Shown here: piece by piece, positions 10,201 to 17,232 of the stretch
How the letters are laid out: each line of letters starts with the position of its first letter
Numbering within the stretch: position 1 is the stretch's first letter
Assembly (NCBI GenBank): GCA_029884455.1
Contig: JAOUHU010000024.1
Span: 1 to 40,158 of the forward strand
DNA: 40,158 nucleotides
Origin: Gammaproteobacteria bacterium
Lineage (GTDB): Bacteria; Pseudomonadota; Gammaproteobacteria; Steroidobacterales; Woeseiaceae
Direction of reading: 5' to 3'
Position numbers and translations under genes: made by a program
The notes under the pieces: generated by a model
What the model saw: the letters and a program-made list of their open reading frames with translations, nothing else
Told to the model about the DNA's origin: nothing
The model's database searches: none

Positions 10201-10299
10201 GACAATATTGCCTGTGCCCTCACCGACAGCCAATGCCTGCGCCGACACGAGTGTCAGCGCCGCCAGCAGCAGCGAACGCCAGAGTGATTGAATATTCAT
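7261..10299 (-). CDS. Oar-like TonB-dependent receptor with N-terminal carboxypeptidase-regulatory-like domain
   Basis: This is a large outer-membrane receptor of 1012 residues. It has a cleavable signal peptide ending at ALA near residue 24, then a carboxypeptidase-regulatory-like beta-sandwich at about 30-108. A TonB box DEITVTAS follows at 114-121, then a plug domain (SGLVLGEQQIDLMPVARN, INGLEVTN) and a long barrel ending in an aromatic residue (LTLQARF). This architecture is that of Oar/CarboxypepD_reg receptors. These are common in protein-degrading Gammaproteobacteria and often linked to peptide uptake; that link is general knowledge and the ligand here is unproven. A GGGGG ribosome-binding sequence lies seven bases before the ATG. 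It is convergent with a DUF885 lipoprotein and divergent from an exported PepF homologue, which supports a peptide-related role. Confidence 0.92.
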   Translation of the reverse strand: MNIQSLWRSLLLAALTLVSAQALAVGEGTGNIVGTLENQTSGSYTVNAKDESTGRTRDVSVNAEGGFRFSQLPVGSYVLSVSRDGTVVARDTFAVTLNGTTTARFPLIEQVSMDEITVTASAPSYDTYSTDSGLVLGEQQIDLMPVARNIVGVSLLAPGVILGESKFGLNGDDGFVSFGGSSISENSCYINGLEVTNTSQGLGCGEVPFEFYEQFQVKTGGYSSQYGRTTGGVLNAVTKSGSNEWEFGVGVAFEPKSLYEEGQVSRGNGALGGGQGGQGTGRVFRDTTKDVNGLTEAWVTASGPIIEDKLFIYAIANPRNQDQNFSWQAGSPSAEHNRDTEFRKIEKSGSDNIFWGGKIDWDVTDYHRLSAWGYSNRNDGIDTHYAKDPVSNEISSTPSGVFTRLRGGEAYSLNYTGTFADNITVSAMFGQIETQYTNVPDDTETCPTINDNRSDQSTPIQGCGPGGTFGDNIDTNDQIRLDVEWVIGNHLVRAGLDKQDRNTLHLNQPIGGANYTYSTMAPGATIQGTAGVLFTNNTGADLEIVRNRIFSNADAGGKFKSELTAYYIEDEWQLNDNMVLYLGARQDSLTNIGGTGVVFADFDQDWAPRLGMSWDPTGDGQNKLYSTWGRYYLPVLNNTNFRAAAGISDTRTYYTYTGVDPVTGVPTGIVGVNGNDANSTVINSAGTAPTQIQFQAQEADPFYKEEFIVGYERYLSDQNSVSIRYVTRDVGATLDDYCGPYANQFFCTLVNPGFSGTWEDTDGVVRKHTAEQLKLPKGQNTYHSVQLQWDHASERVNYSAQYIWGQSYGNFEGAVKSDIQQADAGVTQDFDFPALMDGAYGYLPNDRRHVFKFFGSYSITDNLTAGWSASAASGRPLSLFGQGYPDDAADIFGSYGDTFYLFTNTCNLAGGGVGPCPVGAAQSDKIYVKNNRGAGGRTPWNFTLDASMTYGFQMGRVDMEANLQVFNILDIQEATSINEHVETSEGVANEWYGAAFAWQTPRHVRLTLQARF

Positions 10300-10611
10300 T
10301 TACGTTTCCCCCGAATGTGTGATTGCATTTGCAAACAAGAAAAGTGCGGGGAATAACATCGGCCCTGTTGTGCTTTTTTGTCCACAACCGTCATGGCATA
10401 AGCTTGCGGAAAATTCGGCGGTCTGCAGGAAAAATCTTCTAACTTGTTGTTTTTAATTCGTTTTTATTGGCTCGATATACGGTTTCGCTATAAGCCTCAT
10501 GCAAAATCAGTATGTTGTTCTCTCGCTACAGCATGGATATTCCAGGGTCCGGGCTGTGGAACTGCTCAACGCTTCGCGGTCTAAGCTTCGAAATCCACGG
10601 GGGATCCTTAC
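10300..10611. other. Divergent intergenic region between TonB receptor and PepF-like gene
   Basis: These 312 bases separate two divergently transcribed genes and are clearly AT-richer than the coding DNA, especially 10430-10500. I see no credible ORF or RNA. An eight-base palindrome TTTGCAAA lies at 10328-10335, close to the receptor start, and could be an operator half or chance. The region should hold both promoters; one candidate is listed separately. Confidence 0.6.
10467..10494 (+). promoter_or_regulatory. Candidate sigma-70 promoter for the PepF-like gene
   Basis: TTGGCT (10467-10472) and TATAAG (10489-10494) are separated by 16 bases, matching the -35 and -10 boxes at four and five positions. 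The leader would be about 110 bases. This rests on pattern matching alone, and other AT-rich candidates nearby cannot be excluded. Confidence 0.35.
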
Positions 10612-12513
10612 ATGCACTACTGTCGCGTTCTGCTTGCTGCTTTTTTCACTTTGGGTGCCACACAGGCCGCGCTCGCCGCGGCAGAGACTGCCGCTGATCC
10701 GCGCTATACCTGGGACTTGAGCGACATGTATGCGTCGATCGAGGCCTGGAACCGGGCGCGCGACGAAGTCACGGCCAACTTCGAAAAGATCGAACAGCTC
10801 CGCGGCACGCTCGGCAACAGCGCCGGCCACCTTTACGAAGCGCTGCAGCTGATCTCGGACACGGAAAGAAAGGCAGGCCGGGTGCTCGTCTATGCGGGCC
10901 TCAACTTTGATGAGGACCAGCGCATCAGCGCAACACAGGAGCGTCGCCAGCTCGCGTTCATCCTTTACTCGCGGCTCGGCGAATCGACCGCCTGGCTGCA
11001 GCCGGAATTGATCGCCGTTGGCCGCGAGGTCATTGAGTCCTATATAAAAGAGGACCCGCGACTCGCCCCGTTCGCGTTCCAGCTCGACGACAGTCTGCGC
11101 AATGCCGCGCACACACTCGGCGCAGAGGCCGAACAGACATTGTCCTATTTTTCACAATCATTTAATGCACCGTCCACCACTTACGGGCTGCTCGCGAATT
11201 CGGACATTCCCTGGCCAAGCATTACGCTGTCGGACGGTGAAGAAATTCGCGTCGATTCGCAGGGCTACAGCTACGCGCGTTCCAGCCAGAATCGTGACGA
11301 CCGCAAACTCGTATTCGATACTTTCTGGGGCAAGTGGCAGGAGTATCGCAACGCCACTGGCATGGTGCTGAACTCGCATATCCAGACCCAGACGGCACTT
11401 GCCAAGGCAAGAAACTATGACAGTGTGCTGCAGCGTGAGCTGGACCAGGATAACCTGCCACCCGCCGTGTACCACACGCTGGTCACAGAAGTTAACAAGG
11501 CTCTGCCAACCCTGCATCGCTACTTCAGACTGCGCGCACGTATGCTCGGGCTGGAGCAGATGCACTACTACGACATCTACCCGCCGATGGTGTCGCTCGA
11601 CAAGAAGTTTGATTTCGAGACCAGCAAGGCGATCACGCTCGACGCGATGAGCATACTCGGCGAAGACTGGGTTGCCATGCAGCGGGCTGGCATGGAACAG
11701 CGCTGGATGCACGTGTATCCGCAGCCGGGCAAGGATTCCGGTGCATACCAGTGGGGAGTCTACGACGTGCATCCCTACCTGCTGCTGAACCACAATGACG
11801 ACTACAGCGGGCTGTCAACGCTGGCGCACGAATGGGGCCACGCCATGCACACGCTGTACGCAAAGCAGAGTCAGCCTTATGAAACCTCGGGCTATGCGAC
11901 CTTCATCGCCGAAATACCGTCGACCTCGCTCGAATTGATTTTGCAGGACTATATGACCAGGCATGCAGAGTCGATCGACGAGCAACTGTTCTACCTGGGC
12001 GAGGGACTCGAGGGTATGCGTGGCACGTTCTTCCGCCAGACCATGTTTGCCGAATTCGAACTTGCGCTTTACGAAGCGGCCGAGCGCGGCGAAGCCTTGT
12101 CCGGCGAAGGCATCTCGAAGATTTACGGTGAAATCCAGCGGCGCTACCACGGCCACGATCAGGGTGTAGTCGTGGTCGACGATCTGTACAACAACGAATG
12201 GATGTTCGTCGATCACTTCTACCGCAATATGTACGTGTTCCAGTATGCGACCTCGCAAACGGCAGGCACCGCACTATACGAAAAAATAGTTACCGAGGGT
12301 GAGGCCGGTGTTGAGAACTACAAAAACCTGCTGCGAGCGGGGGGTTCGGACTATCCGTACAAACTGCTTGTTGCCGCCGGCGTCGACCTCACCAGGCCCG
12401 AGCCCTACCAGGCCATGGTGCGCAAGATGAACGCAGTAATGGATGAAATGGAGCGCCTGCTGGACCTCAGGGAATCACAGGCCCGAGGCGTTACTCAGCA
12501 ATCCGCGCACTGA
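10612..12513 (+). CDS. Exported oligoendopeptidase F-like M3 metallopeptidase
   Basis: The product has 633 residues. The zinc motif HEWGH is at 406-410 and the third ligand Glu434 lies in AEIPSTSLE, the classical M3B/PepF arrangement. PepF_N-like helical sequence (YTWDLSDMYAS near the start) precedes the catalytic domain. The N-terminus carries a clear signal peptide, hydrophobic with an ALA cleavage site near residue 23. This is notable because textbook PepF enzymes are cytoplasmic. It should cleave medium-sized peptides in the periplasm. GGGGGATC upstream of the ATG can serve as ribosome-binding site. Its last 23 bases overlap the 3' end of the convergent M48 gene. Confidence 0.9.
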   Translation: MHYCRVLLAAFFTLGATQAALAAAETAADPRYTWDLSDMYASIEAWNRARDEVTANFEKIEQLRGTLGNSAGHLYEALQLISDTERKAGRVLVYAGLNFDEDQRISATQERRQLAFILYSRLGESTAWLQPELIAVGREVIESYIKEDPRLAPFAFQLDDSLRNAAHTLGAEAEQTLSYFSQSFNAPSTTYGLLANSDIPWPSITLSDGEEIRVDSQGYSYARSSQNRDDRKLVFDTFWGKWQEYRNATGMVLNSHIQTQTALAKARNYDSVLQRELDQDNLPPAVYHTLVTEVNKALPTLHRYFRLRARMLGLEQMHYYDIYPPMVSLDKKFDFETSKAITLDAMSILGEDWVAMQRAGMEQRWMHVYPQPGKDSGAYQWGVYDVHPYLLLNHNDDYSGLSTLAHEWGHAMHTLYAKQSQPYETSGYATFIAEIPSTSLELILQDYMTRHAESIDEQLFYLGEGLEGMRGTFFRQTMFAEFELALYEAAERGEALSGEGISKIYGEIQRRYHGHDQGVVVVDDLYNNEWMFVDHFYRNMYVFQYATSQTAGTALYEKIVTEGEAGVENYKNLLRAGGSDYPYKLLVAAGVDLTRPEPYQAMVRKMNAVMDEMERLLDLRESQARGVTQQSAH

Positions 12514-14017
12514 TTACTTTCGCGGGACAGCCACTGCCGCTATAGGGCGCAAGCCCGGTGTCCGCCGTCGCCACCTGCCCCGGCTCCAGCCGGCCCCCCA
12601 CGTTGCGTCGCAGCTGCTGCGCACGACCGGCGCTGTCGGTGTAGTCGACCTGTACCTGCACAGCAGTGATTGCCAGCGGTGCGTCATTGCGCACCGACAC
12701 CATGAGTTGTCCCTGATTGCCGGCGCCGCAGGCTCGCGACACATAGGCGGCCGGATTTTCAGCAAGTTCGAGGCGCGCGAGCTGGCCACTCGCAGCCTTG
12801 CCGTAGTCACCACCGCTTTTTGCGACCACCCTGAAATGCTCAATGGCCGCCGCCGTGTCGCCACGATCCTTTTTGATCAGGCCAAGGTGGTAATGTGCCG
12901 GCGCCGTGGGCAACAGGCTGAGGCTGCGCTCGAGGTCGGCTACGGCCGCGTCGGTCTTGCCGAGTTCCTTGTTCGCCAGGCCGCGTTGCAACGGATAGTA
13001 GAAGAAATTACCGCGGCGGCTGATGGCACGGTCGTAATTTGTTACCGCCATGTCGTATTGCTTGTTCATCAGGCGCACATCGCCGCGCAGGGCGTGGAAA
13101 TTCGCTTCCGCGGAAAAACTTTCGATGGCCTTATCAGCCAGGGCGAGCGCTTCGTCGGCTTTCTTCTCGCCAAGTGCCTTACGACCGGCGTCGTAGGCAT
13201 CGTACGCAGGTTTCGCATCAAGGGTTTTTTGCATCGCTGCCCGGTAGGCATCAACACCCAGCGTGCCGCCCGCGGGCAGGTTGCGGATGCGCTCCCGATT
13301 GGCCGTGACCCTTTCCTGCGACGGCGGGTGGCTGGCAAACAATCCGTTCAGCCAGCTCTGGTTGCGGCCCTCGCTGAGGCGCACGAAGGTCTCCTGCAGT
13401 GTGACCGCACCCTGCGGGTCGTAACCGGCCTTCGACATGTATCGCATGCCGTACTTGTCCGCCTCAAGCTCCGCCTCGCGTCCATATTTAGTCGATACGA
13501 GCTGCGCCGCCACACTGGCGCCACCAACGGCAAGATTCCCATAACTGCTGTCACTGCTCACGACACTGGTCGCCACCACCAGGCCCTGCAGTATCTGTGC
13601 GCGCGACATTTGCTGCGCCGTGTGACGCGCCGCCGCGTGCGTAATTTCGTGTCCCAGCACCGCAGCCAGCTCTGCCTCAGACTGTATTTCGACCAGCAGG
13701 CCGCGATTCACCGCTATCTTGCCGCCGGGCAAGGCCCAGGCATTCGGAACCGAGCTGTTCAGCACGGTAAATTCGTACGGCAAGGCAACGTCGCTGACAG
13801 CCGCAAGCCGCTTGCCGACCGATTGCACGTAGGCCGTCAGCTCAGTGTCGACGTCGTAGGTGCCGCCCTGCGACTGCACCATCGGCGCGTAATTCTGCGT
13901 GCCCAGAGCAATGTCATCCGCCGGCGAAACGGTCATGAACTGGCGATCGCCGGTCACCGGGTTGACCGCGCAGGCGCTCAACCCGGCCAGGGTAATGCCA
14001 ATCAGCAGTTTTTTCAT
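12491..14017 (-). CDS. M48 family metalloprotease lipoprotein with C-terminal TPR repeats
   Basis: This protein has 508 residues from the ATG at 14017. That start gives a good lipoprotein signal (MKKLLIGITLAGLSAC); in-frame codons further upstream would add a non-signal extension. The zinc motif HEITH is at 123-127, with the downstream EAELEADKYG segment at 181-190 that supplies the third ligand in M48 enzymes. Residues about 280-400 look like tetratricopeptide repeats, and a beta-rich tail follows. The domain order resembles BepA, which monitors outer-membrane protein assembly, but lipidation is more like LoiP. A quality-control or general proteolytic role in the periplasm is therefore inferred. 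A TATAAT box sits only six bases before the start codon. Confidence 0.9.
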   Translation of the reverse strand: MKKLLIGITLAGLSACAVNPVTGDRQFMTVSPADDIALGTQNYAPMVQSQGGTYDVDTELTAYVQSVGKRLAAVSDVALPYEFTVLNSSVPNAWALPGGKIAVNRGLLVEIQSEAELAAVLGHEITHAAARHTAQQMSRAQILQGLVVATSVVSSDSSYGNLAVGGASVAAQLVSTKYGREAELEADKYGMRYMSKAGYDPQGAVTLQETFVRLSEGRNQSWLNGLFASHPPSQERVTANRERIRNLPAGGTLGVDAYRAAMQKTLDAKPAYDAYDAGRKALGEKKADEALALADKAIESFSAEANFHALRGDVRLMNKQYDMAVTNYDRAISRRGNFFYYPLQRGLANKELGKTDAAVADLERSLSLLPTAPAHYHLGLIKKDRGDTAAAIEHFRVVAKSGGDYGKAASGQLARLELAENPAAYVSRACGAGNQGQLMVSVRNDAPLAITAVQVQVDYTDSAGRAQQLRRNVGGRLEPGQVATADTGLAPYSGSGCPAKVISARIAE

Positions 14018-14023
14018 GGGGCG

Positions 14024-14029
14024 ATTATA
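14024..14029 (-). promoter_or_regulatory. Consensus -10 box immediately upstream of the M48 gene
   Basis: On the minus strand this is a perfect TATAAT, ending six bases before the ATG at 14017. The expected transcription start falls on or next to the A of the start codon, which implies a leaderless mRNA. No purine-rich ribosome-binding sequence is present (the intervening bases are CGCCCC), which fits. No good -35 is visible. Confidence 0.45.
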
Positions 14030-14114
14030 GCCGCAACCAGGCATATACGGGTTATTCGCAATAGCCGCAGCGCGCTCATCCATTAGACTGGCATTGCAAC
14101 GCAGGAGCCTCAAC

Positions 14115-14576
14115 ATGTTCAGTATTGAATCCATCATGAGTACCGAGCTGATCACGATTCGCCCGCGGGATTCGCTGGCGAAAGCCAGGGCGCTGATGCA
14201 AAAGCACCGTATTCATCACCTGCCTGTGGTCGACGGCGCAGGCGCGCTCGTGGGCCTGCTCACGATCAGCGACCTGCTCGCAGCCACAGACTCGGTGCTG
14301 CGCGACGACAAGGACCGCATCGACGCCAACGAGATCTGCATTAACGATGTAATGGTCACCGACCTTGCGACTATCGATGAACAGACCGATCTGCGCCAGG
14401 CCGCGCTGTTCCTCGAAAAACATCGCATTGGTTGCCTGCCGGTGGTCAGCAAGGGTGTGCTCAAGGGGATTGTCACGGACACGGATTTTGTCGCTGTCGC
14501 GATCAATCTGCTTGAGCAACTCGACGAAACCGAGCCGGACGACGACCTCGAAGCCTTCGACGAGCAGTACGCCTAG
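14115..14576 (+). CDS. Tandem CBS-domain protein
   Basis: A 153-residue soluble protein consists of two CBS domains, at about residues 7-62 (IMSTELITIRP, HHLPVVDGAGALVGLLT) and 83-137 (VMVTDLATID, GCLPVVSKGVLKGIVTDTDF). Paired CBS domains form a Bateman module that usually binds adenine nucleotides such as AMP or ATP and regulates a partner; the partner here is unknown. The start at 14115 is supported by AGGAG seven bases upstream, whereas an in-frame ATG at 14094 lacks one. An acidic tail (EPDDDLEAFDEQ) closes the protein. Its TAG stop shares the palindrome CTAG with the stop of the convergent transporter gene. Confidence 0.92.
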   Translation: MFSIESIMSTELITIRPRDSLAKARALMQKHRIHHLPVVDGAGALVGLLTISDLLAATDSVLRDDKDRIDANEICINDVMVTDLATIDEQTDLRQAALFLEKHRIGCLPVVSKGVLKGIVTDTDFVAVAINLLEQLDETEPDDDLEAFDEQYA

Positions 14577-15643
14577 CCGGGCTGCCCCTGGGCCCTGCTC
14601 GCGATGGCATGCTGGGCGTCGCGTTCGGAACCAATCAGGATTGCGATCCAGCGCGTGCGCGCGTCGCTCTCGAGACCCAGCTTCAGGGTCATGGTCAGCG
14701 GCACAGACAACAGCATGCCGACCGGGCCGAAAATAAATCCCCAGAAGATCAAACCTACAAAAACAATCAGCGGCGAAAGACCGACGCCGTAGCCCATCAA
14801 CCGCGGCTCGAGAAAGTTGCCGAACACCACGTTGATCACAATGTAGCCAAACGCCGTCGCCGAAGCTTCACCAGGCCCGAGCTGCACGAGTGCCAGCAGC
14901 GCCGCCGGGACCGCCGCAATAATCGAGCCGATCGTCGGTATGTAATTGAGCAAAAACGCGAGCATCGCCCACAGCAAGGGAAAGTCGACGCCAATTGCCC
15001 AGGTCAGCAGTCCCGCCAACAGGCCAGTCGCGGCACTGATCACGGTTTTGATACCGAGGTAGCGGCCAAGATTGGAGAGGAACACCCGCGGCCGATGCAA
15101 TGACTCGGTGCTGCGGCCGAAGGCAGCCCGTACCTTGGTGTCCGCCGTCGACGCCTCGAGCAGGATGAATATCATCGTGAACAGGATCAGGAAGACGTTG
15201 GTCAACACGTCCTTCAGGCCATTGAGGATGCTGGCGACGAACCCCATCGCCCAGCCCGGGTCGATCATGTCGCTGAAACTTTGTAACGAGTCGATGCCGT
15301 CGATACGGCCGGCGACAAAACTCAAGGCACCCCGGATGATGCCGTCCAGGCGCTGCTGATAGCTGGGCAACGCCGCGGTGAAATCAGCAATCGAGGTACC
15401 CACGATGGCACCAACGATGGCCAGCACCAACATGATCATGGAAACAATGGCGAGGGCCGCAAGGATCGATGGCACACGCTTGCGTTGCATCCACAGCATC
15501 GGCCGCACAGTAATCAGCGCCAGGAATACAGCAACCAGGAACGGCACCAACAGTGCCGACGCCCACTGCAGGCCATAAACGATGATGACGACAGCAGCGA
15601 AACTGACAACGCGACTGGTAGCGCCTAGGTTGTTTTCGTCCAA
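14573..15643 (-). CDS. AI-2E family (PerM/YdiK-like) membrane transporter
   Basis: This 356-residue inner-membrane protein has about seven to eight hydrophobic helices and the family's conserved central segment (LLNYIPTIGSIIAAVPAALLAL) plus NFLEPRLMGYGVGLSPL and GPVGMLLSVPLT near the end. The AI-2E/PerM family is broad, with members proposed to export autoinducer-2 or to act as Na+/H+ antiporters, so the substrate cannot be assigned. The frame opens at a TTG (15643) with a GGA-containing sequence six bases upstream and no suitable ATG nearby. It starts ten bases after the stop of the small secreted protein gene and may be co-transcribed with it. Confidence 0.85.
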   Translation of the reverse strand: MDENNLGATSRVVSFAAVVIIVYGLQWASALLVPFLVAVFLALITVRPMLWMQRKRVPSILAALAIVSMIMLVLAIVGAIVGTSIADFTAALPSYQQRLDGIIRGALSFVAGRIDGIDSLQSFSDMIDPGWAMGFVASILNGLKDVLTNVFLILFTMIFILLEASTADTKVRAAFGRSTESLHRPRVFLSNLGRYLGIKTVISAATGLLAGLLTWAIGVDFPLLWAMLAFLLNYIPTIGSIIAAVPAALLALVQLGPGEASATAFGYIVINVVFGNFLEPRLMGYGVGLSPLIVFVGLIFWGFIFGPVGMLLSVPLTMTLKLGLESDARTRWIAILIGSERDAQHAIASRAQGQPG

Positions 15644-15653
15644 GTCCTGTCCA

Positions 15654-16058
15654 TCAGTTCCGGTTTTTCGGCGTGTACAGCTGCGCTTCTTCTTCCGTCA
15701 ATTGCTCGACCCTGATGGTCCAGCGAGCCAGCGAAGAGCTGATGCGCAGTTTGTAACGGCCACTGGTGCGTAACAGCCGCACACCGTTGCTGCGATCCGT
15801 TACGTTCTGGCGCGAGCCGCTTTTCACGCCACCGACGAACTGGCCGGTCATCGCATCAATCAGCACGATATCCAGAGAAATGTTCCAGTCGTAATCACTG
15901 TCCAGACGCCAATCGATAATCCACGGCGACTCCACTGTAAAGTCGAGCGTGGTGGTATTGCCCGACCCTTTGAATTCGCGCACCAGCTCGCCCGCGAAAA
16001 GCGGCATGCTGCATAATGTCATGAATATGGCGGCCAGGGTTTTCATGCTGTAGCTCAT
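15654..16058 (-). CDS. Small secreted protein of unknown function
   Basis: I do not recognise this family. The product has about 134 residues. A signal peptide (KTLAAIFMTLCSMPLFAGE) suggests export to the periplasm, with cleavage after FAG. The mature part is mainly beta-strand-like: alternating hydrophobic stretches such as TTTLDFTVESPWIIDWRL, RYKLRISSSLARWTIRVEQL, then a polar tail. This could be a small beta-sandwich. I chose the ATG at 16058 because GAGG lies about ten bases upstream; an ATG at 16046 is possible and still keeps the signal peptide. It lies 65 bases downstream of the diheme cytochrome gene on the same strand and may be a third member of that unit. Confidence 0.7.
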   Translation of the reverse strand: MSYSMKTLAAIFMTLCSMPLFAGELVREFKGSGNTTTLDFTVESPWIIDWRLDSDYDWNISLDIVLIDAMTGQFVGGVKSGSRQNVTDRSNGVRLLRTSGRYKLRISSSLARWTIRVEQLTEEEAQLYTPKNRN

Positions 16059-16123
16059 CGATTGCGATCCTCGCTTGCAGATTACCGCATCTCTGACCCG
16101 GCTTCGAAGAAAATGTTGCGCAC

Positions 16124-17230
16124 TTAACATTCGCCCGGCATTGCTGCAATCCACGCGCGCACGAGCGCAACTCCCTCGGTGTGAATCGCGCTGCGACCCA
16201 GCTCCGGCATCGCGATGGCGGGATCCGTGTGCTGCATGCGATACAACAGTATCGAGTCGTCCGGCCTGCCCGGGTAAATATCATAAGGCCGATCACCACT
16301 GCCACGGCCAACCGCCACGGGCGTCTTGCACAGCCCGTAGTGCCGGTCGACCGGCGCCTCTATATTAAGGTGCAGGGCCGAGGTGTCGGCAGCGCCGGCC
16401 GGGTTGTGACAATGCGCGCAATTGGCATCCAGGTAGACCTTGACGCGCCATTCGTCCGTGGCCGGTATTGCCGCCGGCCAGGCTTGCGGCGCGCCCGCCA
16501 GTAGTCCTGCATCTGCCCAGTGCCCAAGCTGGTTGGCAGCATCGCCCCACCAGGCGTAGGGCCGATTCAACTGCCAGGCCTTGGGACCCAGCGGGCGCAG
16601 TTCTGCAGCAGCGTGATCCGGCGTGTGACAACCACCGCACTGATTAGCGTCCGGAACGACATAGTTAATATTCTGCCGCGACGCCTCGCCGACCAGCTCC
16701 AGTGCGCGCACATCACCGGCGAATTCCAGCGTTGCATCGTCCTGCGCCGCGTTCCAGACGTAGGGATACGCATGCCAGCCCTCGGCGTAACGCACCAGCA
16801 GGCGTGTTTCGATTAATTGATATTCATCGAGCGACAGGAAACCGTCGGCCGGCAACTCGTGCGCTACATTGCTCATTACCACGACAGGACGGTCGGCCGA
16901 CCAGCCCGGCGCCTTCCGGTAGTAAAACGTCTTGCTGATGATGGTGCCAGGCGGAAATTCGAATTCACGGCTCGCATCGTATTGCGCCGATGTTCCGGCG
17001 GGCATCCAGACGGTGCGAAGTTTCAGCGCATAGTCACTGAACAATGGCGCGTTGAGCTCATACGGAATGACACCGGCATTCAGCTCGAGGCGCTGCCTGC
17101 TGGCCAGAACAACGCCCCATTCACTCAGCAACGCTGGCGGCTGCCCGGCGGGATGTACAAGCACTGTCCGTGCTGGCTGGCTGCAGCCGATGAGCACGCC
17201 GGCCAAAAACAGTAAGGCAAGCCGGCGCAT
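16124..17230 (-). CDS. SO2930-family diheme c-type cytochrome lipoprotein
   Basis: This is a 368-residue lipoprotein (LIGC, Cys at residue 16). Two haem-binding motifs, CGGCH at 198-202 and CAHCH at 271-275, predict two covalent c-type haems. The MPELG segment near residue 340 offers a methionine as axial ligand for one haem. The beta-rich N-terminal ~190 residues (APLFSDYALK, EFPPGTIISKTF) are typical of the family. Members are known to occur next to a parallel beta-helix lipoprotein, as here, with only two bases between the genes. An extracytoplasmic redox role is likely from the haems, but the electron donor, acceptor and substrate are unknown. Confidence 0.9.
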   Translation of the reverse strand: MRRLALLFLAGVLIGCSQPARTVLVHPAGQPPALLSEWGVVLASRQRLELNAGVIPYELNAPLFSDYALKLRTVWMPAGTSAQYDASREFEFPPGTIISKTFYYRKAPGWSADRPVVVMSNVAHELPADGFLSLDEYQLIETRLLVRYAEGWHAYPYVWNAAQDDATLEFAGDVRALELVGEASRQNINYVVPDANQCGGCHTPDHAAAELRPLGPKAWQLNRPYAWWGDAANQLGHWADAGLLAGAPQAWPAAIPATDEWRVKVYLDANCAHCHNPAGAADTSALHLNIEAPVDRHYGLCKTPVAVGRGSGDRPYDIYPGRPDDSILLYRMQHTDPAIAMPELGRSAIHTEGVALVRAWIAAMPGEC

Positions 17231-17232
17231 GA

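Noticed and set aside
10499..10720. Possible small plus-strand gene overlapping the PepF-like start
   Set aside because: The stretch runs through the promoter region and into the signal peptide in another frame; no ribosome-binding sequence or conserved feature is seen.
12443..14086. Open frame of 547 codons on the plus strand opposite the M48 gene
   Set aside because: The minus strand encodes a complete lipoprotein peptidase with HEXXH and TPRs; the plus frame is a codon-bias mirror.
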